Assembly: GCF_004348445.1 (NCBI RefSeq)
Contig: NZ_SMKV01000010.1
Span: forward strand, 62,001 to 126,000
Length of the DNA stretch: 64,000 nt
Source of the DNA: Saccharopolyspora aridisoli
GTDB taxonomy: Bacteria; Actinomycetota; Actinomycetes; Mycobacteriales; Pseudonocardiaceae
Direction of reading: 5' to 3'
Shown: one piece after another, positions 44,972-53,845 of the stretch
Layout: every line of letters begins with the position of its first letter
How positions within the stretch are numbered: the stretch's first letter is position 1
Notes under the pieces: model-generated
Database searches by the model: none
The model's input: only the letters and a program-made list of their open reading frames with translations
Told to the model about the DNA's origin: nothing
Made by a program: the position numbers and the translations under genes

Positions 44972-45787
44972 ATGAGCATCGGCGAATACCTGGTCGTGCT
45001 CGTGTCGGGCACGGCCGTCCTAGGACATGCGATCGCGACCGCGATGCTGCGGAACCGCGGCGTCCAGTGGCCGACACACCGCTCGGCGTTGTGGGCTGCT
45101 GGGTGGTCGTGCGCCGCAGGAACCCTGGTGGGGCCGTTCGCGGAGCGCGCCCACCACGACTTCGTCATCCACATGACCGGACACATCCTGCTCGGAATGC
45201 TCGCTCCCCTGCTGATGGTTCTGGCGGCGCCCGTCACCCTCGCCTTGCGGGTGCTACCGGTGAGCGCGGCTCGGCCCTTGGCCCGCTGCATGGGCTCGAC
45301 GCCGATGAGGGTGCTGACCCGACCCGCGATCGCAGCGCTGCTCAACATCGGCGGTCTGTGGGTCCTCTACCGAACCAGCGTGTACGCGGCGATGCAGGCA
45401 GAAGCGTGGGTGCACGCCGCAGTCCACTTCCACGTGCTGGCGGCCGGCTTCGTGTTCACCTTCGCCGTCCTCGGTGGCCCCGACCCCGCGCCGCACCGCT
45501 CTCACGCCGCCTGGCGCGCAACGACGTTGGTGGTGGCCGTGGCCGCGCACAACGTCCTGGCGAAGACCGTCTACGCCGCGCCTCCCGAGGGCGTGAGCGC
45601 CGAACAGGCGCAGGCCGGCGGCGAGCTCATGTACTACGGCTCCGCACCAGTGGAGATCTTGCTGCTCGTGCTCCTGTGCCGCGCTTGGATCAACCCCCGA
45701 GCGGCTTCCGGCCCGCACCGACCTGTCCGGTCGGAGCTGGGAGCTGGAAAGAAGACCGCGAGCAGCAGAACCCTCCGCTCTCCCTGA
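44972..45787 (+). CDS. CtaG/caa3-type cytochrome oxidase assembly protein
   Basis: The 271-residue membrane protein has about seven helices with His-rich motifs: GPFAERAHHDFVIHMTGHIL, MAPLL, PAIAALLNIGGLWVLYRTSVY, HAAVHFHVLAAGFVFTF and VAVAAHNVLAKTVYA. This matches the Caa3_CtaG family implicated in delivering copper to, or assembling, the CuA/CuB centres. The ATG at 44972 is preferred; GTG 44966 is an alternative. It follows DUF2243 by 44 bases, so the two are probably one operon. Confidence 0.88.
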   Translation: MSIGEYLVVLVSGTAVLGHAIATAMLRNRGVQWPTHRSALWAAGWSCAAGTLVGPFAERAHHDFVIHMTGHILLGMLAPLLMVLAAPVTLALRVLPVSAARPLARCMGSTPMRVLTRPAIAALLNIGGLWVLYRTSVYAAMQAEAWVHAAVHFHVLAAGFVFTFAVLGGPDPAPHRSHAAWRATTLVVAVAAHNVLAKTVYAAPPEGVSAEQAQAGGELMYYGSAPVEILLLVLLCRAWINPRAASGPHRPVRSELGAGKKTASSRTLRSP

Positions 45788-45877
45788 GCCCGTCACTCGC
45801 TGTTCTCACCTCGACCATCTCGTCGGTAGAGCGGGCGCGTCGAGGTACCACCCGAACGCGGCACACGGTCCGCCTTG

Positions 45878-46543
45878 TCAGGATGGAGCTCTGACACCGC
45901 GGACCACCACCAACTCCTCGGTGCGCTGGCCAAGCTCGATGAGCCCTCGTTCCTCGAGGTAGCGCACTCGTTGCCGCAGCACCGGCCCGAACGGCTGGCA
46001 CCGGCGCGCGACGATCGACACTTCCAAGCCCGATCTTTGTAGACCGGTCACCGTCTTGTCGACATCGGACAAGCACGATTGCACGAGGAGCAACTGGCCG
46101 CGCGCACTGAGCATGCCTGGTGCTTCGGAACACAACACGTCCAACACCGCGCGGCCGTCGTGTCCCGCCTCCCATGCGCGCGCAGCGCCGCGTTGTGGCG
46201 GAGCGGAGGTTGACGAAGGGACGTAAGGGGGATTGGAGAGCACGAGGTCGAACTTGCGCGAGGCCAGCACCGCGAGCGACTCAACCCGCTGCACCTCGAC
46301 GGCAAGCCCCCTGATCCGCGCGTTGACCCGAGCTGTGAGCACGGCGCGTGCGGAAACATCGATCGCGGTCACGCTTCTGGCACCGCACCGCGCTGCGGCC
46401 ACTGCGAGCGCACCCGTGCCCGTTCCTACGTCAAGCACGTGCGAACCGGCACACACACCCGTTCGCCTCAGGACGTCCTCGAGCAGGTAGGTGTCGCCCT
46501 GCGGCCGGTACACCCCTGGCGAACTGAGCAGCCACATCGTCAT
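45878..46543 (-). CDS. HemK/PrmC-type (HemK2-like) methyltransferase
   Basis: The 221-residue cytosolic protein has the class I SAM-binding site HVLDVGTGTGALAVAAA and the catalytic NPPY in DLVLSNPPYVPSS, with GVYRPQGDTYLLEDVLRR at the N terminus. This short form without an N-terminal helical domain resembles HemK2/Mtq2-like enzymes, which methylate glutamine in release factors or lysine in proteins. In this genome its substrate is unknown. Its ATG overlaps the stop of the small gene upstream (ATGA). Confidence 0.9.
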   Translation of the reverse strand: MTMWLLSSPGVYRPQGDTYLLEDVLRRTGVCAGSHVLDVGTGTGALAVAAARCGARSVTAIDVSARAVLTARVNARIRGLAVEVQRVESLAVLASRKFDLVLSNPPYVPSSTSAPPQRGAARAWEAGHDGRAVLDVLCSEAPGMLSARGQLLLVQSCLSDVDKTVTGLQRSGLEVSIVARRCQPFGPVLRQRVRYLEERGLIELGQRTEELVVVRGVRAPS

Positions 46544-46785
46544 TCACTACCCACCGCGAACCCGGTTTGAAACATGGGCTCCTCGAAGTGCTCACGAGGA
46601 TGCGCGGCGAGTGCCACCGTCGCCGTGGGTGGGAGCCCTTGGCCCCCGGTGTGGTGCCGATCCGGAGTCGGGGCCGTGCCCGGCGCCTTGGGAATCGGTG
46701 GATGAGGGGGAAATGCGTAGCGCGCGGGAATGAGGCCTGCGAGGGCATCGTGGGCGTGTTGCACGGCAATTTTCTTTGTCATCAC
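46540..46785 (-). CDS. Small proline-rich hypothetical protein coupled to HemK
   Basis: An 81-residue reading whose TGA overlaps the methyltransferase ATG (ATGA at 46540-46543). It begins MTKKIAVQHAHDALAGLIPA and is rich in Pro and His (PPHPPIPKAPGTAPTPDRHH). The overlap supports translation, but the ribosome site is weak (CAGGAC) and I know no homologue. It may be the upstream partner of the methyltransferase. Confidence 0.4.
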   Translation of the reverse strand: MMTKKIAVQHAHDALAGLIPARYAFPPHPPIPKAPGTAPTPDRHHTGGQGLPPTATVALAAHPREHFEEPMFQTGFAVGSE

Positions 46786-47134
46786 GCGTGTCCTGGGCTT
46801 CCGCTCTACCCGGTCAAAGCCGCCGCGATCGAAGTCGAACGACTGGACGATGAAGCTCGATCGGGCGATCGGTCGGAAGTTCGCCGCTGGAAACGATCGT
46901 CGAGCTCGAGTTCATGAGGATGGGGACCGGCGCGGAGGAACTCGTCGAGGACGCTGCGCGAACTCACCGGACGGGCCTCCCGCGTGCACGACGAGCAATG
47001 CGCCTTCGGGACGAGCCGGAGGCGCCTGTGATGGGCGTTCGGCGCTCGCCCCGCCGCACGTTCCTCCGGGCTCCCACGGCCTTGGCCGTCGAGCAGGCGC
47101 TTTGTGCCGCAGCAGAGACGGGTAACCACCTAGG
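46786..47134. other. Intergenic region, no supported gene
   Basis: About 350 bases. An open frame on the plus strand ends with a TGA overlapping the ATG at 47135 but has no recognisable content. No ribosome-site or motif evidence. Confidence 0.4.
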
Positions 47135-47593
47135 ATGAACCACGAGCACGAAGAGCTTCCGGTGGTGCGCGATCTCGACCAACTGGTCGAGGCCGTCCTG
47201 CTCGAAGCGCGGGGAATGGGGCTCTACGTGCGCTGGTCGCGCGGGCCAGCGATCGACGCGGGCTCTACGAGCAGTGACGAGCTCACCGGCGTCGAGCTCC
47301 CGGGGCTCTCGGCGAACCCGTTGCAGGTCGAGTCGTGGTGGGGCGACCGATCACTGCGGCTGTGGGTCGCGCGAAGGCTCTACGACTACGAACACCTGCG
47401 CGAGCGCCGCCCAGAGCCCGACGTACGAGCATGGCTGCTGCGAGGCGTGGAGGTCGCACGGGGTCCTGACAACGAACCACTCGTTCGCTGCGAGCGGGCG
47501 ATCGCCTGGGTGGCCGAACATGCCCTGCAGGAAGCACGGGCTTTGATCAAAAACCACCACCGAGATTGGGGACCGCTGGACCGGTACACCTGA
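47135..47593 (+). CDS. DUF6098 family protein
   Basis: The 152-residue protein has LPVVRDLDQLVEAVLLEARG, then LYVRWSRGPAIDAG, SSDELTGVELPGLSANPL, VESWWGDRSLRLWVARRLYDY and the GPDNEPLVRCERAIAWV segment. This is the conserved DUF6098 sequence (function unknown, widespread in Streptomyces and relatives). It is soluble. A perfect hairpin lies about 100 bases downstream, and another GC hairpin at 47637-47653. Confidence 0.88.
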   Translation: MNHEHEELPVVRDLDQLVEAVLLEARGMGLYVRWSRGPAIDAGSTSSDELTGVELPGLSANPLQVESWWGDRSLRLWVARRLYDYEHLRERRPEPDVRAWLLRGVEVARGPDNEPLVRCERAIAWVAEHALQEARALIKNHHRDWGPLDRYT

Positions 47594-47636
47594 GGGGACC
47601 AGTCCACTTCGCGGCGACACGGTCCGGGTGGTGCCT

Positions 47637-47653
47637 CCGGCTCGCGGAGCCGG
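47637..47653 (+). terminator. Short GC-rich hairpin after DUF6098
   Basis: CCGGCTC (47637-47643), loop GCG, GAGCCGG (47647-47653). It lies 44 bases after the stop codon. It is the first of two hairpins in this gap. Confidence 0.45.
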
Positions 47654-47689
47654 GGTGCGCGCCCGGGCCACCAAGACTCGCCCGTCCAA

Positions 47690-47720
47690 CGCCTCTCACT
47701 GCCCCGTTCGGTGAGAGGCG
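47690..47720 (+). terminator. Perfect 10-bp hairpin after DUF6098
   Basis: CGCCTCTCAC (47690-47699), 11-base loop, GTGAGAGGCG (47711-47720). The stem is exact. Together with the upstream hairpin it probably ends the DUF6098 transcript; it could also act on the convergent SRPBCC transcript. Confidence 0.6.
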
Positions 47721-47922
47721 GCGACACGACCACGGGCGGGCCACCAAACTGGACCACTGCTCGAACCGCGGCCGCGTGGCCGGCTCGCCAGCAGCCGGAT
47801 CAACAACCGGGCGGCCACGAAGACCCCGCGGACGGCATGCTCGACACTGCCGCCTGAGCTGGCATGCTCTGGACGTCAAGCACGCTCGGAGGCCGGTCCC
47901 GCCCCCTAGTCCTCAACGCGCC

Positions 47923-48381
47923 TCAACGCCCTTGCTTGTTGTTCTCCATGAGTTCCTTGAAGGAGTCGAGAGCCCGCTCGACCTTCTGCTGAGGGTCCGC
48001 GAACAGCGTGGCCACCGCCTCGCCCACTCCGCCCCCCGGCGCGTCGTACTGCAAGCTCACCTCTACCCCGGTGCTGTCTCCGTGGTCGTCGAAACGAACC
48101 GCCCCCGCGGTGGAAACGGTGTTGGACTTCTCAGTGTCCTGCTCGACTGATTTCCACGCGATTTTGCGACCTGGCTCGTCCTCGACGATCCGCGCGTCCC
48201 ACTCGACCTTCCTGCCCGCGGGCCCGGAAACCACCCAATGCGTCGTGTCGGCTTCAGCGCTTCGCGGTTCCACCCGTTGCACGTCGGGGAAGATCTCCGG
48301 AACGTGGGTGAGCGGGCGCCACCACTGATAGCACTGCTCGGCGGGCGCTCGCACTTCCAGGTAGTGGGCTACTGACCCCAT
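47923..48381 (-). CDS. SRPBCC (polyketide cyclase/dehydrase-like) protein
   Basis: The 152-residue protein has VAHYLEVRAPAEQCYQWW at the N terminus (helix-grip start), DVQRVEPRSA, RKVEWDARIVEDEPGRKIAW and RFDDHGDSTGVEVSLQYDAP, and a long C-terminal helix. It is a START-fold protein of the SRPBCC superfamily, which binds hydrophobic ligands. The ligand is unknown. It lies downstream of the manganese catalase gene on the opposite side, but is transcribed on the same strand. Confidence 0.86.
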   Translation of the reverse strand: MGSVAHYLEVRAPAEQCYQWWRPLTHVPEIFPDVQRVEPRSAEADTTHWVVSGPAGRKVEWDARIVEDEPGRKIAWKSVEQDTEKSNTVSTAGAVRFDDHGDSTGVEVSLQYDAPGGGVGEAVATLFADPQQKVERALDSFKELMENNKQGR

Positions 48382-48450
48382 TTTCCCTCCTCGTTCTCCT
48401 CGTTGGTCCGGTTCGGTACCCGCCTGTCAGCTTGCGAAGTCGTCCGCGAA

Positions 48451-49401
48451 TCAGCTGACGGGGCCGTACCGGACAGGCTCGTCGGCCTCGGCCAGCTCGA
48501 GCTCTGCGGTGGCCTGCACGAGTTCCAGCAGCTCGCCGTCGAGTCCGGGGGCGAACTCCTCTGGACGCGGATCAGCGATCTCGATCGGCACCCCTTCGGG
48601 CGTCTGCGCGGTGCCCAACGACTTGCCGGGGTCCGAGGGCGATGCCCCGCGGAAGACCTTGCCCGCCTCTGAGAGGTGGTCGAGGTCGAAGGTGTACTGC
48701 TTGTTCTCCAAGCCGCGCTCGAGCAGCGTGGCGACCTCGGGGAACTTCTCCGCCGATGTCTTGGGAATCGGCAGCGTCTTCCGCCAGTCCACCCCGAGGC
48801 TCTCCAACGCCTTGGCGTAGGCGTTCTCGTGCGCTTGGTCGCGCACGATCAGGTAAGCCACTGTGGACCGCAAGGTGCGGTTGGCGCTCATCTCGTAGAT
48901 CCGGCACTTCTGCAATCGGCCGGTCGACTCCAACATCAAGTTGTACAGGAGGTCGAGTACGAGGTTCCCGCTGTTGTAGACGTACGAACCAGACCACGGG
49001 TTGCCAACCGCGTCCACGGGCATCGCGCCCTGCGCGCCAACCAGGAAGTGGTGGATGTTCCCGTCGGAGAGCGCATTCGACAGTGGAGTCGCTCCTCCTG
49101 CCGCGGGATCGTCCAGGTCAGTGGGTGTTCCGTTGTAGCGAGGCGAGCCATCGGTCAGGCGAGCGATCGTGGTGGCGATCAGCTCGACATGGCTGATCTC
49201 CTCCGTGCCGATCCCGTGCAGCAGGTCGCGATAAGGTTTGGCTTGGGCGCCTCGGAAGTTGAAGCTCTGGAAGAGGTACTGCATCATGGTGCGCATTTCG
49301 CCGAATTGCCCGCCCAACCCCTCCTGCAGAGCGTTGGCCGCTCCCGGATCTGGTTCGTCCGGAACGATCTCGTTGATCATTCTTTGCACGTGGTAGAACA
49401 T
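48451..49401 (-). CDS. Manganese catalase
   Basis: The 316-residue non-haem catalase breaks H2O2 using a dimanganese centre. Ligands can be placed: Glu35 (GQFGEM), Glu68 and His71 (TEEISHVE), and the later Glu and His in the helix RDQAHENAYAKALESL. The family motif FQSFNFRGAQAKPYRDLL is intact. The start is ATG 49401 since GGAG lies 5 bases upstream; an in-frame extension before it is not conserved. It pairs with OsmC-type enzymes elsewhere in the window as peroxide defence. It is monocistronic. Confidence 0.95.
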   Translation of the reverse strand: MFYHVQRMINEIVPDEPDPGAANALQEGLGGQFGEMRTMMQYLFQSFNFRGAQAKPYRDLLHGIGTEEISHVELIATTIARLTDGSPRYNGTPTDLDDPAAGGATPLSNALSDGNIHHFLVGAQGAMPVDAVGNPWSGSYVYNSGNLVLDLLYNLMLESTGRLQKCRIYEMSANRTLRSTVAYLIVRDQAHENAYAKALESLGVDWRKTLPIPKTSAEKFPEVATLLERGLENKQYTFDLDHLSEAGKVFRGASPSDPGKSLGTAQTPEGVPIEIADPRPEEFAPGLDGELLELVQATAELELAEADEPVRYGPVS

Positions 49402-49696
49402 GGTGCTCCAAATGAGTTCTGTGGTGATCTCGAATTCAGCCGTAGCGCGCACACGCTCACGACGAACCGCAGGTTCGTTCAGAGACCACGATCTCAGGCA
49501 TGCGGATCCTGCTCGACGATCATGGGAGGTCGAACCGGGCTCTGGAGGATGAACGGATACCGCGTGTTCTGGTCACGTGCCGCAGGGCGGCCGCGATCGC
49601 CATGCCACTGTTGCGCTCCCCCGTGATCTGCACCAGATCAAGGCTGCGTGCGTCGTCGAAATGGGTGAGAGCTGGCGAGGCGCACGCCGACCCGTC

Positions 49697-49927
49697 CTAT
49701 CGACCACCCTTCATGTCCTGGTTCTCATCCACGCGAAGCGCCACACCCAAGGCGAAGAAGCTAGGAGCCCATTCACCCACGAAGATTCCCCAACGGTCTG
49801 CTCGGGCGGTCGACTCCGACGCGTTGAGCGATGCGGCCCAACTGATCACGCTCAGAGCGATTGAGGCCAGCCCCGCGGCGAACATGTGGTCGGACGTGAC
49901 GCCCTTCTTCCGCAGAATGGTCAACAC
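49697..49927 (-). CDS. Small two-helix membrane protein
   Basis: The 76-residue product from GTG 49927 has a first hydrophobic helix (HMFAAGLASIALSVISWAAS) and a second (WGIFVGEWAPSFFALGVALR), a basic loop between them and a charged tail (DENQDMKGGR). GGAGGG precedes the GTG. The open frame extends far upstream, but the coding evidence (hydrophobic segments, ribosome site) begins here. I do not know the family. Confidence 0.65.
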   Translation of the reverse strand: MLTILRKKGVTSDHMFAAGLASIALSVISWAASLNASESTARADRWGIFVGEWAPSFFALGVALRVDENQDMKGGR

Positions 49928-50205
49928 GGTGCCCTCCAATGAGATCAAGGAAACTGCTTCTCCTCTTGCTTTTCCCGGCACGACCAACCCTAAACTCGAC
50001 CGCCGCCCGCGGTCTCGCGTGGAACACGGACACGGGCAGGTCGCGTCGGCTTGCTGCGGCGTCGGATGACGACGTCGAACTCGGAAAACTGATCCAGGTA
50101 CTGCCGTGCTTCGTCTGGGCTCGCCGCAGTGCCAGAACAACGCCACCCGCGGCACGAGAACGATGCTCTTCCGGTGACACTCGGCCGAGCTTCAGGGCAG
50201 AGCAC

Positions 50206-51087
50206 TCAATTCGTGACCGCGAGCAATACGACGACGTCGAGCACCGCGATCACCACAGTGCACCGAAACGCCGTAGGGCTGTGCGGGAACCGTACCGCGA
50301 ACGCGGCTGTCACGACAGCTAGGACGATCCCGATCGACGAAGCCGTGGCAGTGAACGCGGTCGGCGCGACCTGCGGTGCGGTGGCGAGGACCACCGATGC
50401 GGCGACCAGTGCTGCGGCCATGACGATCACGCCGTTCTGTGGGCCCAGCCGCTGTGGGAGCCCGCGCACCCCGGTCTTCGCATCCGCCCGCAGGTCGGGA
50501 AGAGCGTTCGCGACATGTGCACCGAAACCGAGCAGTGCGCTGACGACCGGAACCCACCACGGCGGCCAGGGTTGTCCAGGCAGTGCTGCATATGGTGCGA
50601 CGGGCAGCGCGCCGAAGGCGAGCAGGTAGGTCGCACCGGACCATGTCGTCGCCTTCAACCCGAGGTTGTACGCCCACGCCGCCGCGATTCCCACCAGCAG
50701 AGCCGCAGCGGAACGAAGCCCGAGTAGCGACGACAACACGATCGTGGCACCGAGCGCCGCCGACGCGGCGAGACCAACGCCGGCCACCGGGACGATTCCT
50801 GCCGCGACCGGCTTGTCCTCTCGTCCGATCGAGCGGTCTCGCGCGGCGTCGATCCAGTCGTTGGACCACCCGATGGACAACTGACCGGTCAGCACTGCTG
50901 CGCCGAGCAGCACCACCTGTCCGAAGGGGAGTCCCACACCAGCGGCGAAGACCACGACCAATGATGTCACCGTGAGTCCCGGGCCCGGGTGCGAGGCGCT
51001 CATGAGACCTAGCGCCAATACCTGCCAGCGTCGCTTGGTCGGTGCGCAACGTCCAGCACCGTTGGATCCCGCTGCGGAACGGGTCAT
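50206..51087 (-). CDS. UbiA-family prenyltransferase of the type III PKS cluster
   Basis: The 293-residue integral membrane protein has the first Asp-rich motif SNDWIDAARDRSIGREDKP (NDxxDxxxDR) and the second LPDLRADAKTGVRGLPQRLG (DLRADxKTG), with nine hydrophobic helices. UbiA enzymes attach prenyl chains to aromatic acceptors. It is divergent from the polyketide synthase gene, with only 27 bases between the two start codons, so they share a promoter region. The acceptor is probably the polyketide-derived phenol. The ATG at 51087 is chosen by the membrane start. Confidence 0.9.
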   Translation of the reverse strand: MTRSAAGSNGAGRCAPTKRRWQVLALGLMSASHPGPGLTVTSLVVVFAAGVGLPFGQVVLLGAAVLTGQLSIGWSNDWIDAARDRSIGREDKPVAAGIVPVAGVGLAASAALGATIVLSSLLGLRSAAALLVGIAAAWAYNLGLKATTWSGATYLLAFGALPVAPYAALPGQPWPPWWVPVVSALLGFGAHVANALPDLRADAKTGVRGLPQRLGPQNGVIVMAAALVAASVVLATAPQVAPTAFTATASSIGIVLAVVTAAFAVRFPHSPTAFRCTVVIAVLDVVVLLAVTN

Positions 51088-51114
51088 CTGGCGATTGTAT
51101 GCGGAAGTCGTACC

Positions 51115-52182
51115 GTGGAAACGGTGACAACCATTTCGGCCGTGCACGGAACGCTCCCGCCTCATCGGTATCCACAAGCACAGCTGACCGAGCTGTTCGG
51201 CCGGTTGTGCCTCCCAGACCGGACTGCGCGAGCTGTGGCGAGCCGAATTCACACCAGCGCACGTGTCGCCACCCGGCACCTGGCGCTGCCCATCGAGCAG
51301 TACGACGCGCTGGATGGTTTCACCGCGGCGAACGACGCTTACCTCTCAGCAGCAGTGGATCTCGGATGCGATGCCGCGCTCGGCGCTCTTGAAGCCTCTG
51401 GGTTCAGCGCCGCGGACGTGGACCTCGTGTTGTCGACGACGGTCACCGGAATCGCGGTCCCCTCCCTCGACGCGCGGATCGCGGCACGCATCGGGATGCG
51501 TCCGGACGTCAAAAGGGTGCCGGTGGTGGGACTTGGCTGCCTAGCGGGCGCAGCGGGGATCGCGCGGTTGCACGACTTCCTGCGTGGCTGGCCTAGTTCA
51601 GTGGCGATGCTGGTGTCGGTCGAGCTCTGCTCCCTCACCGTCCAACGCAACGATCGCAGCCCCGCCAACATGGTCGCGGCAGGACTGTTCGGCGACGGTG
51701 CTGCCGCACTCATCGCGGTGGGAGGCGACCATGAGGCCGAGGTGACGGGACCACGCGTAGTGGACTCCGTGAGCCACCTCTACGAGAACAGCCAGCGTGC
51801 CATGGGGTGGGACGTCGGTGACTCGGGCCTGAAGGTGGTGCTGGGAGCGGAAGTGCCTGATCTCGTGCGCAAGCACCTGGCACAGGACGTCGAACAGCTG
51901 CTGGCCCCGCACGGCCTCGAGGTCGAGGACATCGCTCGCTGGATCTGCCACCCCGGCGGGCCGAAGGTCATCGAGGCCGTCCAGTCGGTGTTGGGACTCG
52001 ACGAGGACGACCTGGCGATGACGTGGCGCTCCCTGCACCGGATCGGCAACGTGTCGTCATCCTCGGTGCTGCACGTCCTCGCTGACACGATCACTTCCCG
52101 ACCCGCGTCCCCGGGTGATTGGGGTGTGCTGATGGCGATGGGGCCGGGGTTCTGCTCAGAGCTGGTGCTCCTGCGGTGGTGA
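51115..52182 (+). CDS. Type III polyketide synthase
   Basis: The 355-residue enzyme has the catalytic triad of chalcone-synthase-like enzymes: Cys142 in VGLGCLAGA, His279 in WICHPGGPKVIE and Asn312 in RIGNVSSSSVL, plus the C-terminal AMGPGFCSELVLLRW. It condenses malonyl-CoA units on an acyl starter, giving alkylresorcinols, alkylpyrones or similar. The start is GTG 51115 with GGAAG upstream; GTG 51124 is an alternative. Its stop overlaps the methyltransferase GTG (GTGA). Confidence 0.94.
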   Translation: METVTTISAVHGTLPPHRYPQAQLTELFGRLCLPDRTARAVASRIHTSARVATRHLALPIEQYDALDGFTAANDAYLSAAVDLGCDAALGALEASGFSAADVDLVLSTTVTGIAVPSLDARIAARIGMRPDVKRVPVVGLGCLAGAAGIARLHDFLRGWPSSVAMLVSVELCSLTVQRNDRSPANMVAAGLFGDGAAALIAVGGDHEAEVTGPRVVDSVSHLYENSQRAMGWDVGDSGLKVVLGAEVPDLVRKHLAQDVEQLLAPHGLEVEDIARWICHPGGPKVIEAVQSVLGLDEDDLAMTWRSLHRIGNVSSSSVLHVLADTITSRPASPGDWGVLMAMGPGFCSELVLLRW

Positions 52183-52697
52183 CCGAAGCCTGGTACACGG
52201 TCCTGGTGGGCCTGGTCGCAGCAGAGCGAATGGCCGAGTTGGCGGTCGCCAAGCGCAACTTGGCGTGGAGCTTGTCCCACGGTGGGCAGGAGACCGGATC
52301 CGCGCACTACCCCTTCATGGTCGCGCTGCACACCGGGCTTCTGGTCGGCTGCGTGATCGAAGTATGGCTGACTGCCCGGGGTTTTTCGGGCTTGCTGGGC
52401 TGGCCGATGCTCGCTCTGGTCGTCGCGTCACAGGCACTGCGGTGGTGGTGCATCCGCGTCCTCGGATACCGGTGGAACACCCGCATCGTGCTGGTCCCAG
52501 GCCTCCCCCTGGTCACCGAAGGCCCCTACCGCCTCCTACCCCACCCGAACTACCTCGCGGTGACCGTCGAAGGATTCGCCCTGCCGCTCGTCCACGGCGC
52601 GTGGCTGACAGCTGTCACCTTCACCGCGTTGAACGCGACGCTGCTCTCAGTTCGGGTGCGTGTGGAGGACGAAGCGTTGAGGTCGGCGCGTGCTTAG
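52179..52697 (+). CDS. Isoprenylcysteine carboxyl methyltransferase-like membrane protein
   Basis: The 172-residue integral membrane protein has about four helices and the ICMT/phospholipid-methyltransferase motif TEGPYRLLPHPNYLAVTVEGF at the C-terminal part, preceded by LRWWCIRVLGYRWNTRIVLVPG. In resorcinol-lipid clusters such a protein O-methylates the phenol. It overlaps the polyketide synthase gene (GTGA) and the FAD gene by 8 bases, so the three are one translational unit. Confidence 0.9.
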   Translation: MTEAWYTVLVGLVAAERMAELAVAKRNLAWSLSHGGQETGSAHYPFMVALHTGLLVGCVIEVWLTARGFSGLLGWPMLALVVASQALRWWCIRVLGYRWNTRIVLVPGLPLVTEGPYRLLPHPNYLAVTVEGFALPLVHGAWLTAVTFTALNATLLSVRVRVEDEALRSARA

Positions 52698-53733
52698 TCA
52701 TCTTCACGACGTCGTGGTCGCTGGTGGTGGCCCCGCCGGCCTCGCCGTCGCGCTGGGGTGCGCACGCGCTGGCTTGGACGTCGTCGTGTGCGAGAAGCGC
52801 CCCGGCGTGATCGACAAAGCTTGTGGAGAAGGCTTGATGCCTGGCGCCGTCCGCGCACTCGGCGCGCTCGGGGTCGACCCGCCCGGCCACACCATCGAAG
52901 GCATCACCTATCGGCAAGGCTCGACGGTCGCCCGGGCTGCGTTCCGCACCGGGACCGGCAGAGGGGTACGACGCACAGCACTGCACAACTCCCTGCGCTC
53001 CGCGGTAGAACGGCACGGCGTACCGATACTGGCGTTGCCGATCGACAACGTCTCCCAACACAGCGATCACGTCCGCGCAGAGGGGCTGCGAGCGCGATAC
53101 CTCGTCGCGGCCGATGGGCTGCATTCCACGGTCCGCGAACTCGCCGGACTGGCAGAGATCAGCACGGCATGCACCACGCGGTTCCCACGTTGGGGTTTGC
53201 GCCGCCACTACGCCCTCGTTCCGTTCACCGACACGGTCGAGGTGACCTGGGCGTCGCAATCCGAGGCGTACGTGACGCCGGTCGGACCGGACACCGTCGG
53301 GGTCGCGATCCTCTCATCCGTCCGTGGCGGGTTCACGCAGCAACTCTCCGCCTTCCCAGACCTGGCGGCACGAATCGCGAATGCGGAACCGATCAGCTCC
53401 GTCCGTGGTGCCGGCCCGTTGCGCCAGCGCGCATCCAACCGCGTCGCGGGCCGCGTCCTGCTCGTGGGGGACGCGGCCGGCTACGTGGACGCCCTCACCG
53501 GAGAAGGACTAGCGGTGTCCCTGGTCACCGCGGCAGAGCTCGTGCGCTGCATCAGGATGGATAGGCCCTCCGACTACGAGCACGCCTGGAAGCGGACTTC
53601 ACGGCGGTCACGATGGCTGACCGAAGCCCTGCTGTGGGCACGGCGGCAACCCTCACTCGCTCGGCGGATCGTGCCGACCGCTGCCAAGAACCCGTGGCTC
53701 TTCGCCTTGGCTGTCGACCAGCTCGCACGATGA
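52690..53733 (+). CDS. FAD-dependent oxidoreductase (geranylgeranyl reductase-like)
   Basis: The 347-residue flavoprotein has GGGPAGLAVALGCARAGLDVV (FAD-binding GxGxxG-type), VCEKRP, the RYLVAADGLHSTVRELAGL segment, and LLVGDAAGYVDALTGEGLAV (second FAD motif). It belongs to the group that includes aromatic hydroxylases and geranylgeranyl reductases. In a type III polyketide cluster it may hydroxylate the ring or reduce a prenyl chain; the gene cannot be resolved further here. It starts with GTG 52690. Confidence 0.9.
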   Translation: MLSHLHDVVVAGGGPAGLAVALGCARAGLDVVVCEKRPGVIDKACGEGLMPGAVRALGALGVDPPGHTIEGITYRQGSTVARAAFRTGTGRGVRRTALHNSLRSAVERHGVPILALPIDNVSQHSDHVRAEGLRARYLVAADGLHSTVRELAGLAEISTACTTRFPRWGLRRHYALVPFTDTVEVTWASQSEAYVTPVGPDTVGVAILSSVRGGFTQQLSAFPDLAARIANAEPISSVRGAGPLRQRASNRVAGRVLLVGDAAGYVDALTGEGLAVSLVTAAELVRCIRMDRPSDYEHAWKRTSRRSRWLTEALLWARRQPSLARRIVPTAAKNPWLFALAVDQLAR

Positions 53734-53845
53734 CGTCGCGGCCCAGAAGGGACGAGCCTGGTCTCTCGCCTCAGGCGCCGCAGAGCTTGCCCTCACCGTG
53801 CGCCGCGATCCCCGCGGGAACAGATCAGTCAACGACGAGACGGCC

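Noticed and set aside
47594..47922. Considered a repeat or CRISPR-like element because of two hairpins
   Set aside because: The hairpins differ in sequence and there is no spacer-repeat structure; they fit terminators.
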